Shown piece after piece: positions 44,155 to 52,307 of a DNA stretch of 64,000 nucleotides. The notes below the pieces were generated by a model. The model was given only the letters and a program-made list of their open reading frames with translations, was not told the DNA's origin and did not search any database. The stretch lies in NCBI GenBank assembly GCA_035566435.1, contig DATMRF010000034.1, positions 62,001 to 126,000 of the forward strand, read 5' to 3'. Position 1 is the stretch's first letter. Each line of letters starts with the position of its first letter. Origin of the DNA: DATMRF01 sp035566435 (lineage in GTDB: Bacteria; Verrucomicrobiota; Verrucomicrobiia; Limisphaerales; UBA8199). Both the position numbers and the translations under genes were made by a program.

Positions 44155-44916
44155 TCAACCAGGCGCAAGCTTCGGCAGTTTATCTCGGTATCGGCGGCTG
44201 AGTGTCAGGTTTTCGCCGCTGAGGAGGGTGATTTCGTAGCCGCCATAGAGCATGCGGCGCAATTCTCTTATGCGCTTCGGGTTCACCATGGCCGAGCGGC
44301 TGATGCGGACGAATTTTTCGGGCGGTAAACGTGTTTCCAAAGCGTTCAAAGTTTCGCGTAGCAGGTGCGATCGGGAGCCAACATGCAATTCCACGTAATT
44401 ATCGGCCGATTCTATCCAATCGATTTCGTCCAGCAACACCCAGGCAATGTGGCCGCCCGATTTCACGGCGAGTCGTTCCATCGGCTTAGCGGCTGGGCTC
44501 AATTGATTGAGCAGTCCGGCTTGCCCTTCGGTGTGCTGTCCGGCGGTCCGATTTCTCGCCTGATCGAGAGCGTGCCGGAGCGCCGCCCGGAATCGCTCGC
44601 GATCAAACGGTTTGAGCAGGTAATCGACGGCGTGGACTTCGAAGGCCCGCAACGCGAATTGGTCGTGTGCAGTGACAAACACGATCACCGGCATGGGTTG
44701 GTCGCTAATCGCCTCCAGAACGCCGAATCCGTCCAGTTCCGGCATTTGCACATCCAAAAAGACCAAATCGGGCAGGGTCTTCCGGACCATGCTGACCGCT
44801 TCACGGCCGTCCGCGCACTCGCCGATGAGGTCGATCTCGGGTTCGGCTTGCAACAGCTGCCGCAACCGGTCGCGGGCGAGCGCTTCGTCATCTACCACCA
44901 ACGTTCGAATCTTCAT
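44155..44916 (-). CDS. LytTR-family response regulator
   Basis: A 253-residue protein. The receiver domain (1-120) has the acidic pocket VVDDE, phospho-acceptor Asp55 in LVFLDVQMPELDG and the conserved Lys in DYLLKPFDRE. A LytTR DNA-binding domain occupies about 150-250 (WVLLDEIDWIESADNYVELHVGSRSHLLRETLNALETRL, then FVRISRSAMVNPKRI). LytTR regulators bind paired direct repeats upstream of a few target genes, often for surface polysaccharides. Its start overlaps the upstream kinase gene by 29 bases, so the pair is co-translated. Confidence 0.93.
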   Translation of the reverse strand: MKIRTLVVDDEALARDRLRQLLQAEPEIDLIGECADGREAVSMVRKTLPDLVFLDVQMPELDGFGVLEAISDQPMPVIVFVTAHDQFALRAFEVHAVDYLLKPFDRERFRAALRHALDQARNRTAGQHTEGQAGLLNQLSPAAKPMERLAVKSGGHIAWVLLDEIDWIESADNYVELHVGSRSHLLRETLNALETRLPPEKFVRISRSAMVNPKRIRELRRMLYGGYEITLLSGENLTLSRRYRDKLPKLAPG

Positions 44917-45997
44917 GGCGGTCAGAATTTGAATGAAAAGGGATCGTCATGCGTACCAACAGGCCTCCCTCCTGAGGGTTGCAGAACTCAAACAGATGGG
45001 CATCGCCATACAAATTCTGCAGCCGGGCCCGGGTGTTCGAGAGCCCTACGCCATCCACCAGGGAAAGCGACGCGAGACCGCTTCCAGTGTCTTGGACCTC
45101 AATCGTGAGTTCATCCCTTTGCCGCCGAGCCAGCAGCTGGATTCGGCCGGGCCCGGCATGCGGTTCGATACCGTGCCGAATGGCGTTCTCCACCAGCGGC
45201 TGCAGGATCAGGTTGGGAACCTGGGCTTCCAACGTCTCGGTTGGGGCTTGGATCTCAATCGTCAGCCGGCTGCCGAACCGAATTTGTTCGATCTCCAAAT
45301 AACGCTTCAGGAAATCCAGCTCCTTGCGTAGCGGCACCTCCTGGTTTTCTGTGTTGTCAAGAGCCCCTCTCAGCAGTTCGCTCAGGCGGCTCATCATGCG
45401 GTCCGCAGCCTCGACGTCCTGGTGCATGAGCGCGGAGATCGAGTGGAGGCTGTTAAACAGGAAGTGGGGATTCAGCTGCATCTGCAGCGCCTGGAGCTTC
45501 GCTTGCGCCAGGCGCTTTTCCAGTTCAATGGCCCGGAGTTCGCGCTCCCGGTACTTGCTGTAGTAATCAAACGCGCAGGTCACGGCGACCATGACCCAGT
45601 AGAGGAGGAAATTGAAGTGCCACGTCTTGACCAGAAGGGGTTGGAACGCCTCGGTGAAAGTGGCTTCGCTTTGCCAGGTGCCCACCCACGCCCGGAGGAC
45701 CATGTAGGCGAAGGAGAAGATCGCGCTCCCCAGGAGATGGACCGCCAGCGAACGACCACGCGTCGCGGCTTCGAAGTGGAAAAATCTGGTGAGTCGGATC
45801 ACCGGCACCGACAGCAGCGCGAAAACATACCAATCTCCCAACGCGTAATTGACGGCTTGAGGCCAGGTAACATTGAGCCCGGCTTTGGAGCTCGAAAGAT
45901 GAAATTGGAAGGCGAATGAAAGGCCGATAAGTGTCCAAAAAACAAAACCGATCAGCCACTTGATCCCGCGGATTTGAATCGCCGCGCGTATTGTCAT
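44888..45997 (-). CDS. LytS/YehU-type sensor histidine kinase
   Basis: From ATG 45997 the product has 369 residues (an upstream TTG/GTG-type start at 46033 is possible). Four transmembrane helices (about 8-28, 40-63, 82-104, 125-145) form the sensor. A coiled-coil linker leads to a His_kinase domain with LNPHFLFNSLHSIS, in which the His is the phosphorylation site, and an ATPase domain with NLILQPLVENAIRHGIEPH and VQDTGSGL. No periplasmic sensing domain is present, so the signal is probably felt in the membrane. It is divergent from VCBS paralogue F with fewer than 50 bases between starts, suggesting shared control. Confidence 0.92.
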   Translation of the reverse strand: MTIRAAIQIRGIKWLIGFVFWTLIGLSFAFQFHLSSSKAGLNVTWPQAVNYALGDWYVFALLSVPVIRLTRFFHFEAATRGRSLAVHLLGSAIFSFAYMVLRAWVGTWQSEATFTEAFQPLLVKTWHFNFLLYWVMVAVTCAFDYYSKYRERELRAIELEKRLAQAKLQALQMQLNPHFLFNSLHSISALMHQDVEAADRMMSRLSELLRGALDNTENQEVPLRKELDFLKRYLEIEQIRFGSRLTIEIQAPTETLEAQVPNLILQPLVENAIRHGIEPHAGPGRIQLLARRQRDELTIEVQDTGSGLASLSLVDGVGLSNTRARLQNLYGDAHLFEFCNPQEGGLLVRMTIPFHSNSDRHEDSNVGGR

Positions 45998-46042
45998 ATT
46001 GCCTGCCGGGTGACCACGTGCTAAACCATACAAAAATCCTCG

Positions 46043-47848
46043 ATGATGAACAATAACAGTCTCCTAAGCTCGCGAGGGGGCGTATTAAATGCTGGAAGGC
46101 TGGCTCCCAGGATAGAGTCCATGGTTTCAGTCCCCGGTTTGCTTCTGCTTCCGCTTGCGTTTTGCCTGGCAGCGGAGAAACGCGCATGGGCAGGGCCGAG
46201 CGCGGCCGCGGAAGCCCCAGTGGCGAAATTCACCGACATAACCCGCGAAGCAGGCATCACTTTCAGTCATGTAAACGGGGCCTATGGGGACAAGCTGCTG
46301 CCCGAGACCATGGGTGGCGGCGTGGCATTTTTTGATTTTGACAATGACGGCTTCCCGGATTTGTTGTTTGTCAACTCGTGCTATTGGCCCGGCCACAGCC
46401 CGGCCGGCAAGGCGCCCCCGACCATGGCCCTCTACCACAACGACGGCCATGGTCGCTTTGCTGATGTGACCCAGGGCTCCGGGCTGGACATCAGCGCTTA
46501 CGGCATGGGTGTGGCCATCGGCGACTATGACAACGATGGTTTGCCCGATGTCTTCATCACGGCGGTTGGCGGCAATCATCTGTTTCATAACGAGGGCGGA
46601 GGGAGATTTCGCGAGGTAACCCGGGAGGCTGGCGTTGGCGGGTCGGCGGAGGACTGGAGCAGCGGCGCGGCTTGGATTGATTATGACAAGGACGGCCGGC
46701 TTGACTTGTTCGTCTGCAATTACATTCGTTGGTCCCGGGAGATCGACCTCGCCGCGCCGTACGATTTGCCGACTATCGGCCGGGCGTACGGCCCTCCTCG
46801 AAACTTCCAGGGCACTTTTCCCTACCTCTATCACAACGACGGCGGCGGCCGCTTCACCGACGTCTCAGCAAAGTCCGGCATTCAGATTCGCCATCCCAGC
46901 ACCGGCCTTCCGATGGGCAAGTCCCTGTCCGTTGCCCCGGTGGATGTGGATAACGACGGCTGGATGGACCTAGTGGTCGGCAACGATACCGTGCAGAACT
47001 TTCTTTTTCACAACCAGCATGACGGCACGTTCAAGGAAATCGGCGGGCGTTCTGGCGTGGCCTATGATGCTTACGGGCTCGTGCGGGGCGCCATGGGCAT
47101 TGACTCCGCCCGGTTCCGCAAGGATGACCGGTTGGGTATCGCGATCGGCAATTTTGCCAATGAGATGAACGCTCTCTACGTCGCCCGGCGCGATTCACTT
47201 ATGTTCGCCGATGAAGCGGTCAGCGAAGGCGTCGGACCCGCCAGTCAAGGCTTGTTGAAATTTGGTTTGTTCTTTTTCGACTACGATCTGGACGGACGCC
47301 TCGATGTGCTCACCGCGAACGGACATCTCGAACCCGAAATCCACAGGGTTCAGTCCAATCAGGAATACCGGCAGCCGGCTCAGCTTTTTTGGAACCGAGG
47401 CGGTTCCAAAGGCGGGTTCATTGCGGTCCCGGCGGAGAAATGCGGCAGCGACCTTCTCAAGCCGATCGTCGGCAGGGGTTCAGCATTCGCCGATATCGAC
47501 GGCGACGGCGACCTGGATGTGGTCCTCACCCAAATCGGTGGTCCCCCATTACTGCTGCGCAATGACCAAAAGCTGGGACATCACTGGATTCGGCTGAAAC
47601 TGATCGGCACAAAAAGCAATCGCGACGCCATTGGCGCCTGGATCAAGGTCAGCGTGGACGGCCAAATCCTTTGGCGTCAGGTCATGCCTAGCCGCAGCTA
47701 CCTCTCGCAATCCGAGTTGCCGGTTACGATCGGGCTGGGAGCCAAAGACAAAGTTGATGGAGTGGACATTCTCTGGCCGAGCGGCGTCAGTCAGAGAATC
47801 CCTTCGCCAGCGACAGGACGTCTGACAGTTGTCACTGAGCCACGGTGA
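46043..47848 (+). CDS. Exported CRTAC1-type VCBS/ASPIC-UnbV protein (paralogue F)
   Basis: 601 residues from ATG 46043; ATG 46121 is an alternative that places the hydrophobic signal (VPGLLLLPLAFCLA) right at the start. The exported part is collinear with paralogue E: FTDITREAGITFSHVNGAYGDKL, then FFDFDNDGFPDLLFVN, IGDYDNDGLPDVFITA, WIDYDKDGRLDLFVCN, PVDVDNDGWMDLVVGN, FFDYDLDGRLDVLTAN and FADIDGDGDLDVVLTQ, with a C-terminal ASPIC/UnbV domain (SNRDAIGAWIKV, VDILWPSG). Unlike E it appears to be cleaved and released or periplasmic. It starts divergently from the LytS-type kinase, so the two-component system is a candidate regulator. Confidence 0.88.
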   Translation: MMNNNSLLSSRGGVLNAGRLAPRIESMVSVPGLLLLPLAFCLAAEKRAWAGPSAAAEAPVAKFTDITREAGITFSHVNGAYGDKLLPETMGGGVAFFDFDNDGFPDLLFVNSCYWPGHSPAGKAPPTMALYHNDGHGRFADVTQGSGLDISAYGMGVAIGDYDNDGLPDVFITAVGGNHLFHNEGGGRFREVTREAGVGGSAEDWSSGAAWIDYDKDGRLDLFVCNYIRWSREIDLAAPYDLPTIGRAYGPPRNFQGTFPYLYHNDGGGRFTDVSAKSGIQIRHPSTGLPMGKSLSVAPVDVDNDGWMDLVVGNDTVQNFLFHNQHDGTFKEIGGRSGVAYDAYGLVRGAMGIDSARFRKDDRLGIAIGNFANEMNALYVARRDSLMFADEAVSEGVGPASQGLLKFGLFFFDYDLDGRLDVLTANGHLEPEIHRVQSNQEYRQPAQLFWNRGGSKGGFIAVPAEKCGSDLLKPIVGRGSAFADIDGDGDLDVVLTQIGGPPLLLRNDQKLGHHWIRLKLIGTKSNRDAIGAWIKVSVDGQILWRQVMPSRSYLSQSELPVTIGLGAKDKVDGVDILWPSGVSQRIPSPATGRLTVVTEPR

Positions 47849-48176
47849 AGAGTGTTGGACGGCGGCGCGAGTGGCGGCTCACGCTTGCCGGGAACGGGGA
47901 TGTTCAATGTCTGCGGCAAGGTCGATTTCAGTCAAGTCCGATTGATTGATTGACATTAGCGGAGCGTCTCAAGTAAAACCCCCGTCATAAATCGTGTGGC
48001 TATTTTCGTGACGGAAAAGGACCGGACTAGCCGGCGACTCTGAACTTAGGCAGCGAAATGAGTTCGTCCTATACGTGCCCGTGTGGTCAAAGAGTTCGCA
48101 CTGGCTGATCCACAATGATTTATGGAGGTGGACCAAGCGTTGATGAACGACTTCAGCCGTGGTCCACTTTGGCCCG
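47849..48176. other. Intergenic region before the transposase remnant
   Basis: About 330 bases with no supported gene. It contains TGATTGATTGACATTAGC near 47940-47957 but no terminator after paralogue F that I can call. It probably includes the left end of the transposable element; I could not identify inverted repeats. Confidence 0.4.
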
Positions 48177-49248
48177 ATGAATTGGAAACGAATGCTCGCG
48201 TATGTCACCGGTTCGTTTGACGAGGAACTCCGCCTCCGAAAAGAATACCTGGTGAGGGAGAGTCGCATCCTTCGCTATCAGATCAAGGGGACGCACGCGG
48301 CTGAGGGACCCCGAGCGCGTCAGTCTGGCCGAGATCGGCAAGCATCTGGGTAGAAAGGCCCTCGAAGAAGTGGCACAAATCGTCCGGCCCGAAACCATCC
48401 TTGGCTGGTACCGGCAATTGATCGCGCGTAAATTCGACGGTGCGAAGAGCCCACTAGCCGTGGGGCGAGCGATTACAGGTCAGAGGATCGAGGATTTGGT
48501 GCTTCAGTTTGCGCGGGAGAATCGCGGTTGGGTATACCGGCGGATCGTCGGCGCGCTGAGCAATCCGGGACACGAAGTCAGCCATGAAACCGTGGCCAAC
48601 ATTCTGAAGCGGCACCGCTTGGAGCCTGCGCCCGAACGGGAAAAGAAAATGACCTGGCGGGAATTCATCCGGTCGCACACAGAAGTCCTGGCCGCGGTGG
48701 ATTTCTTCACCGCCGAAGCCTGGACCGGCAGAGGTTTGATGACCTACTACATGCTGACCTTCGTGCGGGTGGCAACCCGGCAAGTGTTCCTCGCTGGGGT
48801 TACAACCTCGCCCGACTCCGCATGGATGCAGCATATGGCACGGAACATGACTCTGGCGGACACCGGGTTTCTCGGTGGCTGTCGGTATCTCCTGCATGAT
48901 CGCGATGCGAAGTGCTGTGCCGCGTTCGACGGCATCCTTGAGTCGGTCGGCATCCAGGCGGTGAGACTCCAGCCCCGCTGTCCCAATTTGAACGCCCATT
49001 GCGAACGGTGGATCAAATCGGTAAAAACCGAAGCACTATCGAAGATGATCTTATTTGGAGAGGCCTCGCTCCGGCACGTGCTATCCAACTACGTTCAGTA
49101 TCATCACAGTGAGAGAAATCACCAAGGGAAGGGGAATGTGATCCGGTTTCCCAAGCCAGCAGACCGGCTCGGCGAGTCATCCGGAGAGATCCTCAAACGG
49201 GAACGCCTGGACGGATTGTTGAAACTCTACCACCGGGAGGCCGCATAA
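48177..49248 (+). pseudogene. Integrase-core (rve) transposase broken by a one-base insertion
   Basis: Translation from ATG 48177 (MNWKRMLAYVTGSFDEELRLRKEYLV) runs to about 48290 and then leaves frame. One extra A at 48291, after AAGGGG, causes this; deleting it gives GRTRLRDPERVSLAEIGKHLGRKALEEVAQIVRPETILGW, which joins the long second frame (48370-49248). The second part has the DDE catalytic set: AAVDFFT, LLHDRDAKC and NAHCERWIKS, typical of IS3/IS481-like transposases. The rejoined protein would have about 356 residues. The element is probably inactive, unless programmed frameshifting occurs, for which I see no slippery run adequate. Confidence 0.82.
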
Positions 49249-49309
49249 GATTTTTGGCCACACGAGGTCTGCAAGTGCCTCATTCAGAACTAACTGACTT
49301 ACTGCAAAT

Positions 49310-49386
<77 letters not shown>

Positions 49387-49448
49387 TTCCAATGTGGGTC
49401 TTAATAATGCCCCACTTTTCGCCGGACGCAAGTGGTTTCGGTCAGAAA

Positions 49449-49473
49449 GCCCGTCTTTTGCAAAAAAGGGCTA
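49449..49473 (-). terminator. Weak hairpin at the recN 3' end
   Basis: AGCCC and GGGCT arms around a T-rich/A-rich interior (CTTTT...AAAAG) overlap the recN stop codon. Only a short TTTC tail follows on the minus strand, so termination is uncertain. Confidence 0.3.
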
Positions 49474-51237
49474 TTTCAGCAGCGCCTCGGCGTGAATGCG
49501 GGCGGCTTCGGTTTGGCCGCCGAGCATGCGGGCAAGCTCCTTGACGCGCTCCGGCCCCTCCAGGCGTGTGATTTCTGAAATGGTACGCCCGTCTTTGACC
49601 TCTTTAGCGGCCACAAAGTGGGCGTCTGCCGGGGCGGCTACCTGGGGCAAATGCGTGATGCAGAGCACCTGCCGTTTTTGGGCAATTTGACGCATCTTTT
49701 CCCCCACGGCATGGGCAGTCTCGCCGCCGACGTTCGCGTCCACCTCGTCAAAAACCAGCACCGGGATCTGGTCTTCCGCCGCCAGGACAGTCTTGAGGGC
49801 GAGCATGACGCGGGCGAGTTCGCCGGAGGAGGCAATCGCCCGCAAAGGTCGAGGCGGTTCGCCGGGGTTCGGGGCGAACTGGAATTCGACGGTGTCGAAG
49901 CCGGTGGACGAAAGGCGGGGCAGGGGTGGGGAACTGTGAGGTGCAGGTTCGGCTGCTTTTGATGCGTGATGGGTGACGCGTGATGCGTGGCCGGGAGTCG
50001 AAGGGTCAAGGTGGATGAAGGGGTTTTCGTCGATTGTGGCGAGGACGATGTCGAACCGGCTCTGTTTGAAACCAAGGGCGGCGAGTTGGCCGGCGGCGGC
50101 CTTGCTTAGCGGTGGAATGACTTTGCGCCGCTTGGCGGAGAGCGCCTGACCGGCGCGCCAGAGTTCGGCTTCGATGGTACTGAGGTCGGCGTTGAGACGC
50201 GCCAGCTCGGCATCCCGCTGCTCAAGACTCTTCAGTTTGCGGCCTGCTTCTTCGCCGAAGGCGTTGATCTCGGCGACGCCGGCCCCGTATTTGCGTTTGA
50301 GGGAGTGGAGCAGGTTGAGGCGCTCTTCAAGCTCCTGCAGACGCGCCGGGTCAATGTCGAGCTTTTCGGAGTAATGGGAGAGGTCAGCCTGCAGATCGCG
50401 CAGGGTCGAGACGGCCTGTTCGTGTAGAGCCAGGAGCGCGGCGGCCGAGGTATCCACGCGTTGCAGCTCCTGCAAGGTGCGGCCAATGAGCCCGGCCTGG
50501 GAGAGCAGTGAAGTCTCGTTCTCGCTCAGCAGCTCAAGGGCAGTCTGGCCAAGCTGCAGCAGCTTCGCCGCGTTGTTGGCGCGGCGATAATCCCGCTCGA
50601 CTTGTTCTTCTTCGCCGGTTTGGAGCCGCGCCGTGGTGATTTCGTTCACCTGGAAGCGCAACAAATCGAGTTGCTGGGCGTAGGTTTTTTCGTCGACGAT
50701 GAGCGCGGCCTTTTCGGCTTCGACCACGGCACGGCGGCGCAGCAAACCAGCGAACGCCTCGCGCCCGGGCTCGAGTTTCCCAAAGGCATCAAGAATGGCG
50801 AGCTGGCGGGCCGGGTGCAGGAGCGATTGATGTTCGTGCGGGCCGTGGATATCCACCAGCGACTCGCCGAGGGCGGCCAGGGTATTGAGCGTGGTGGGTG
50901 AGCCGTTGATGAACTGGCGATTGGCGCCGGCGGCTGTGAATGTGCGCTTGAGCACCAGTTGGTGCTCTTCGCACGGCTCGAGTCCATTTTCATCCAGAAA
51001 GGATTTAAGCGGTGCCTTAAGACGGGAGACATCAAAAACGGCCTCGACCGAGCAGTTGTCGCTGCCGCTACGGATGAGCGTGCGATCGGCGCGCTCTCCC
51101 AGCACCAAGCTCAGCGCGCCAATGAGGATCGATTTACCGGCGCCGGTCTCGCCCGTGATGACGTTGTAACCCGGCTGCAGGTCGAGGGTGAGGTCGGCCA
51201 CCAGGGCGAGGTTCTTGATGCGCAAGCTCGTCAGCAT
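49471..51237 (-). CDS. recN: DNA repair protein RecN
   Basis: A 588-residue SMC-like ATPase that organises broken DNA ends for recombination repair. Walker A is GETGAGKSILIGAL (about residue 29), a long coiled coil fills the middle (about 150-370), and the C-terminal head has SSGELARVMLALK (ABC signature) and PVLVFDEVDANVGG (Walker B), followed by VLCITHLPQVAA. The protein is about 30 residues longer than typical. The excess falls at about 410-445, in a segment containing SRVTHHASKAAEPAPHSSPP, which is encoded by an array of heptanucleotide repeats (49961-49988) and flanking low-complexity sequence. The insertion is in a solvent-exposed loop region before the signature, so the protein is probably functional. 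Confidence 0.95.
   Translation of the reverse strand: MLTSLRIKNLALVADLTLDLQPGYNVITGETGAGKSILIGALSLVLGERADRTLIRSGSDNCSVEAVFDVSRLKAPLKSFLDENGLEPCEEHQLVLKRTFTAAGANRQFINGSPTTLNTLAALGESLVDIHGPHEHQSLLHPARQLAILDAFGKLEPGREAFAGLLRRRAVVEAEKAALIVDEKTYAQQLDLLRFQVNEITTARLQTGEEEQVERDYRRANNAAKLLQLGQTALELLSENETSLLSQAGLIGRTLQELQRVDTSAAALLALHEQAVSTLRDLQADLSHYSEKLDIDPARLQELEERLNLLHSLKRKYGAGVAEINAFGEEAGRKLKSLEQRDAELARLNADLSTIEAELWRAGQALSAKRRKVIPPLSKAAAGQLAALGFKQSRFDIVLATIDENPFIHLDPSTPGHASRVTHHASKAAEPAPHSSPPLPRLSSTGFDTVEFQFAPNPGEPPRPLRAIASSGELARVMLALKTVLAAEDQIPVLVFDEVDANVGGETAHAVGEKMRQIAQKRQVLCITHLPQVAAPADAHFVAAKEVKDGRTISEITRLEGPERVKELARMLGGQTEAARIHAEALLK
49961..49988. repeat. Four-unit heptanucleotide repeat inside recN
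   Basis: Units GATGCGT, GATGGGT, GACGCGT, GATGCGT on the plus strand. It encodes part of a RecN-specific extra loop in this gene. Related arrays, with other unit sequences, are at 20277 and 51256. Confidence 0.85.
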
Positions 51238-51255
51238 GTCGTTGCGCGGAAGGGT

Positions 51256-51297
51256 AAAGTCTCAAGTTCCAGGCCCCAAGTCTAAAGTCTCAGCGCC
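51256..51297. repeat. Six-unit degenerate heptanucleotide array upstream of recN
   Basis: Units AAAGTCT, CAAGTTC, CAGGCCC, CAAGTCT, AAAGTCT, CAGCGCC, about 20 bases upstream of the recN start and in the recN/MBL divergent interval. It may affect the recN leader; the period of seven is clear but the units are diverged. Confidence 0.6.
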
Positions 51298-51485
51298 TAT
51301 TTGGGACATCACTTTCTCTGTAGGAGAAGACGTCCAGAGTTTCCGGGCGCCCGCCAAGCCGCAATTTTTACTGGAAGTTTGAGACTCCTGACGTCGTCTC
51401 CTACAATCTTAGGACAGGCTCTAACGCGGCGCTTGCCGGTCCGCTTGCGACGGGCGCACGCGGTTGTTACAGTGAGCGTCACGAT

Positions 51486-52271
51486 ATGTCGTTTTCGTTC
51501 ATTTTTCTGGGCTCTGGCACCTCGCAAGGGGTCCCGATCATCGGCAAGGAATATCCCCCGGAATTTCTGGCCAACCCGAAAAACCACCGGACCCGGCCGT
51601 CGATTTACGTCGCCACTGGCCAGACCAGGCTGGTGGTCGATACCACTCCGGAATTCCGCATGCAGATGCTCCGCGAGAAACTCGGGTACCTGGACGCGGT
51701 GCTCTTCACCCATTCCCACGCCGACCACATCATGGGGCTGGACGATTGCCGGCGGATTTGCGACGCGCGGGGCGGGACGGCGCTTCCGGTTTATGCCAAC
51801 CGAGCAACCATGGCCGATTTACGCCGCGTGTTCGCTTACGCTTTTCACAACGGCCCGTGGCCGAATGGATATTTTATTCCTGAACCATGCCTTATCGAGG
51901 GCCCGTTTCAGATCGGTGATATCGAGATCGAGCCGCTGACGCTGCCGCACGGGCGCACGGAAACCCTGGGCTTTCTGTTCCTGCAAGGCGGCCGGAAACG
52001 GCTGGCCTACATGAGCGACTGCAAAGCGGTGCCGGCTCTGGTGGTCGAACAGGTTCGAGGGGCGCAGGTGGTGGTGTTGGACGCGTTGCGGCGCACGCCC
52101 CATCCCACCCACATGTGCCTCGACGAAGCGCTGACGGCGGCACGCCGCATCGGTGCCGGCCGCACCTATTTTACCCACCTGACCCACGATTACGATCACG
52201 ACGCCGCCCAGGCCGAGCTTCCGGCAGGAGTCGAACTGGCCTACGATGGTCTCAGGGTGGAGGTGGAATGA
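51486..52271 (+). CDS. MBL-fold metallohydrolase, PhnP-like phosphodiesterase type
   Basis: A 261-residue metallo-beta-lactamase-fold protein starting MSFSFIFLGSGTSQGVP. The metal-binding HSHADHIMGLDD, a later MSDCK and a C-terminal THLTHDYDHD give the usual di-metal ligands. The GSGTSxGVP opening and overall length match the PhnP-like branch (phosphoribosyl cyclic phosphate phosphodiesterase, also seen as general nucleotide phosphodiesterases). No phn genes are nearby, so the substrate is open. A TIGR03790 gene follows 36 bases downstream. Confidence 0.88.
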   Translation: MSFSFIFLGSGTSQGVPIIGKEYPPEFLANPKNHRTRPSIYVATGQTRLVVDTTPEFRMQMLREKLGYLDAVLFTHSHADHIMGLDDCRRICDARGGTALPVYANRATMADLRRVFAYAFHNGPWPNGYFIPEPCLIEGPFQIGDIEIEPLTLPHGRTETLGFLFLQGGRKRLAYMSDCKAVPALVVEQVRGAQVVVLDALRRTPHPTHMCLDEALTAARRIGAGRTYFTHLTHDYDHDAAQAELPAGVELAYDGLRVEVE

Positions 52272-52307
52272 GGAGCGAAGCGCGAAGGCTGAGTGTTGCA
52301 GTTAAGA

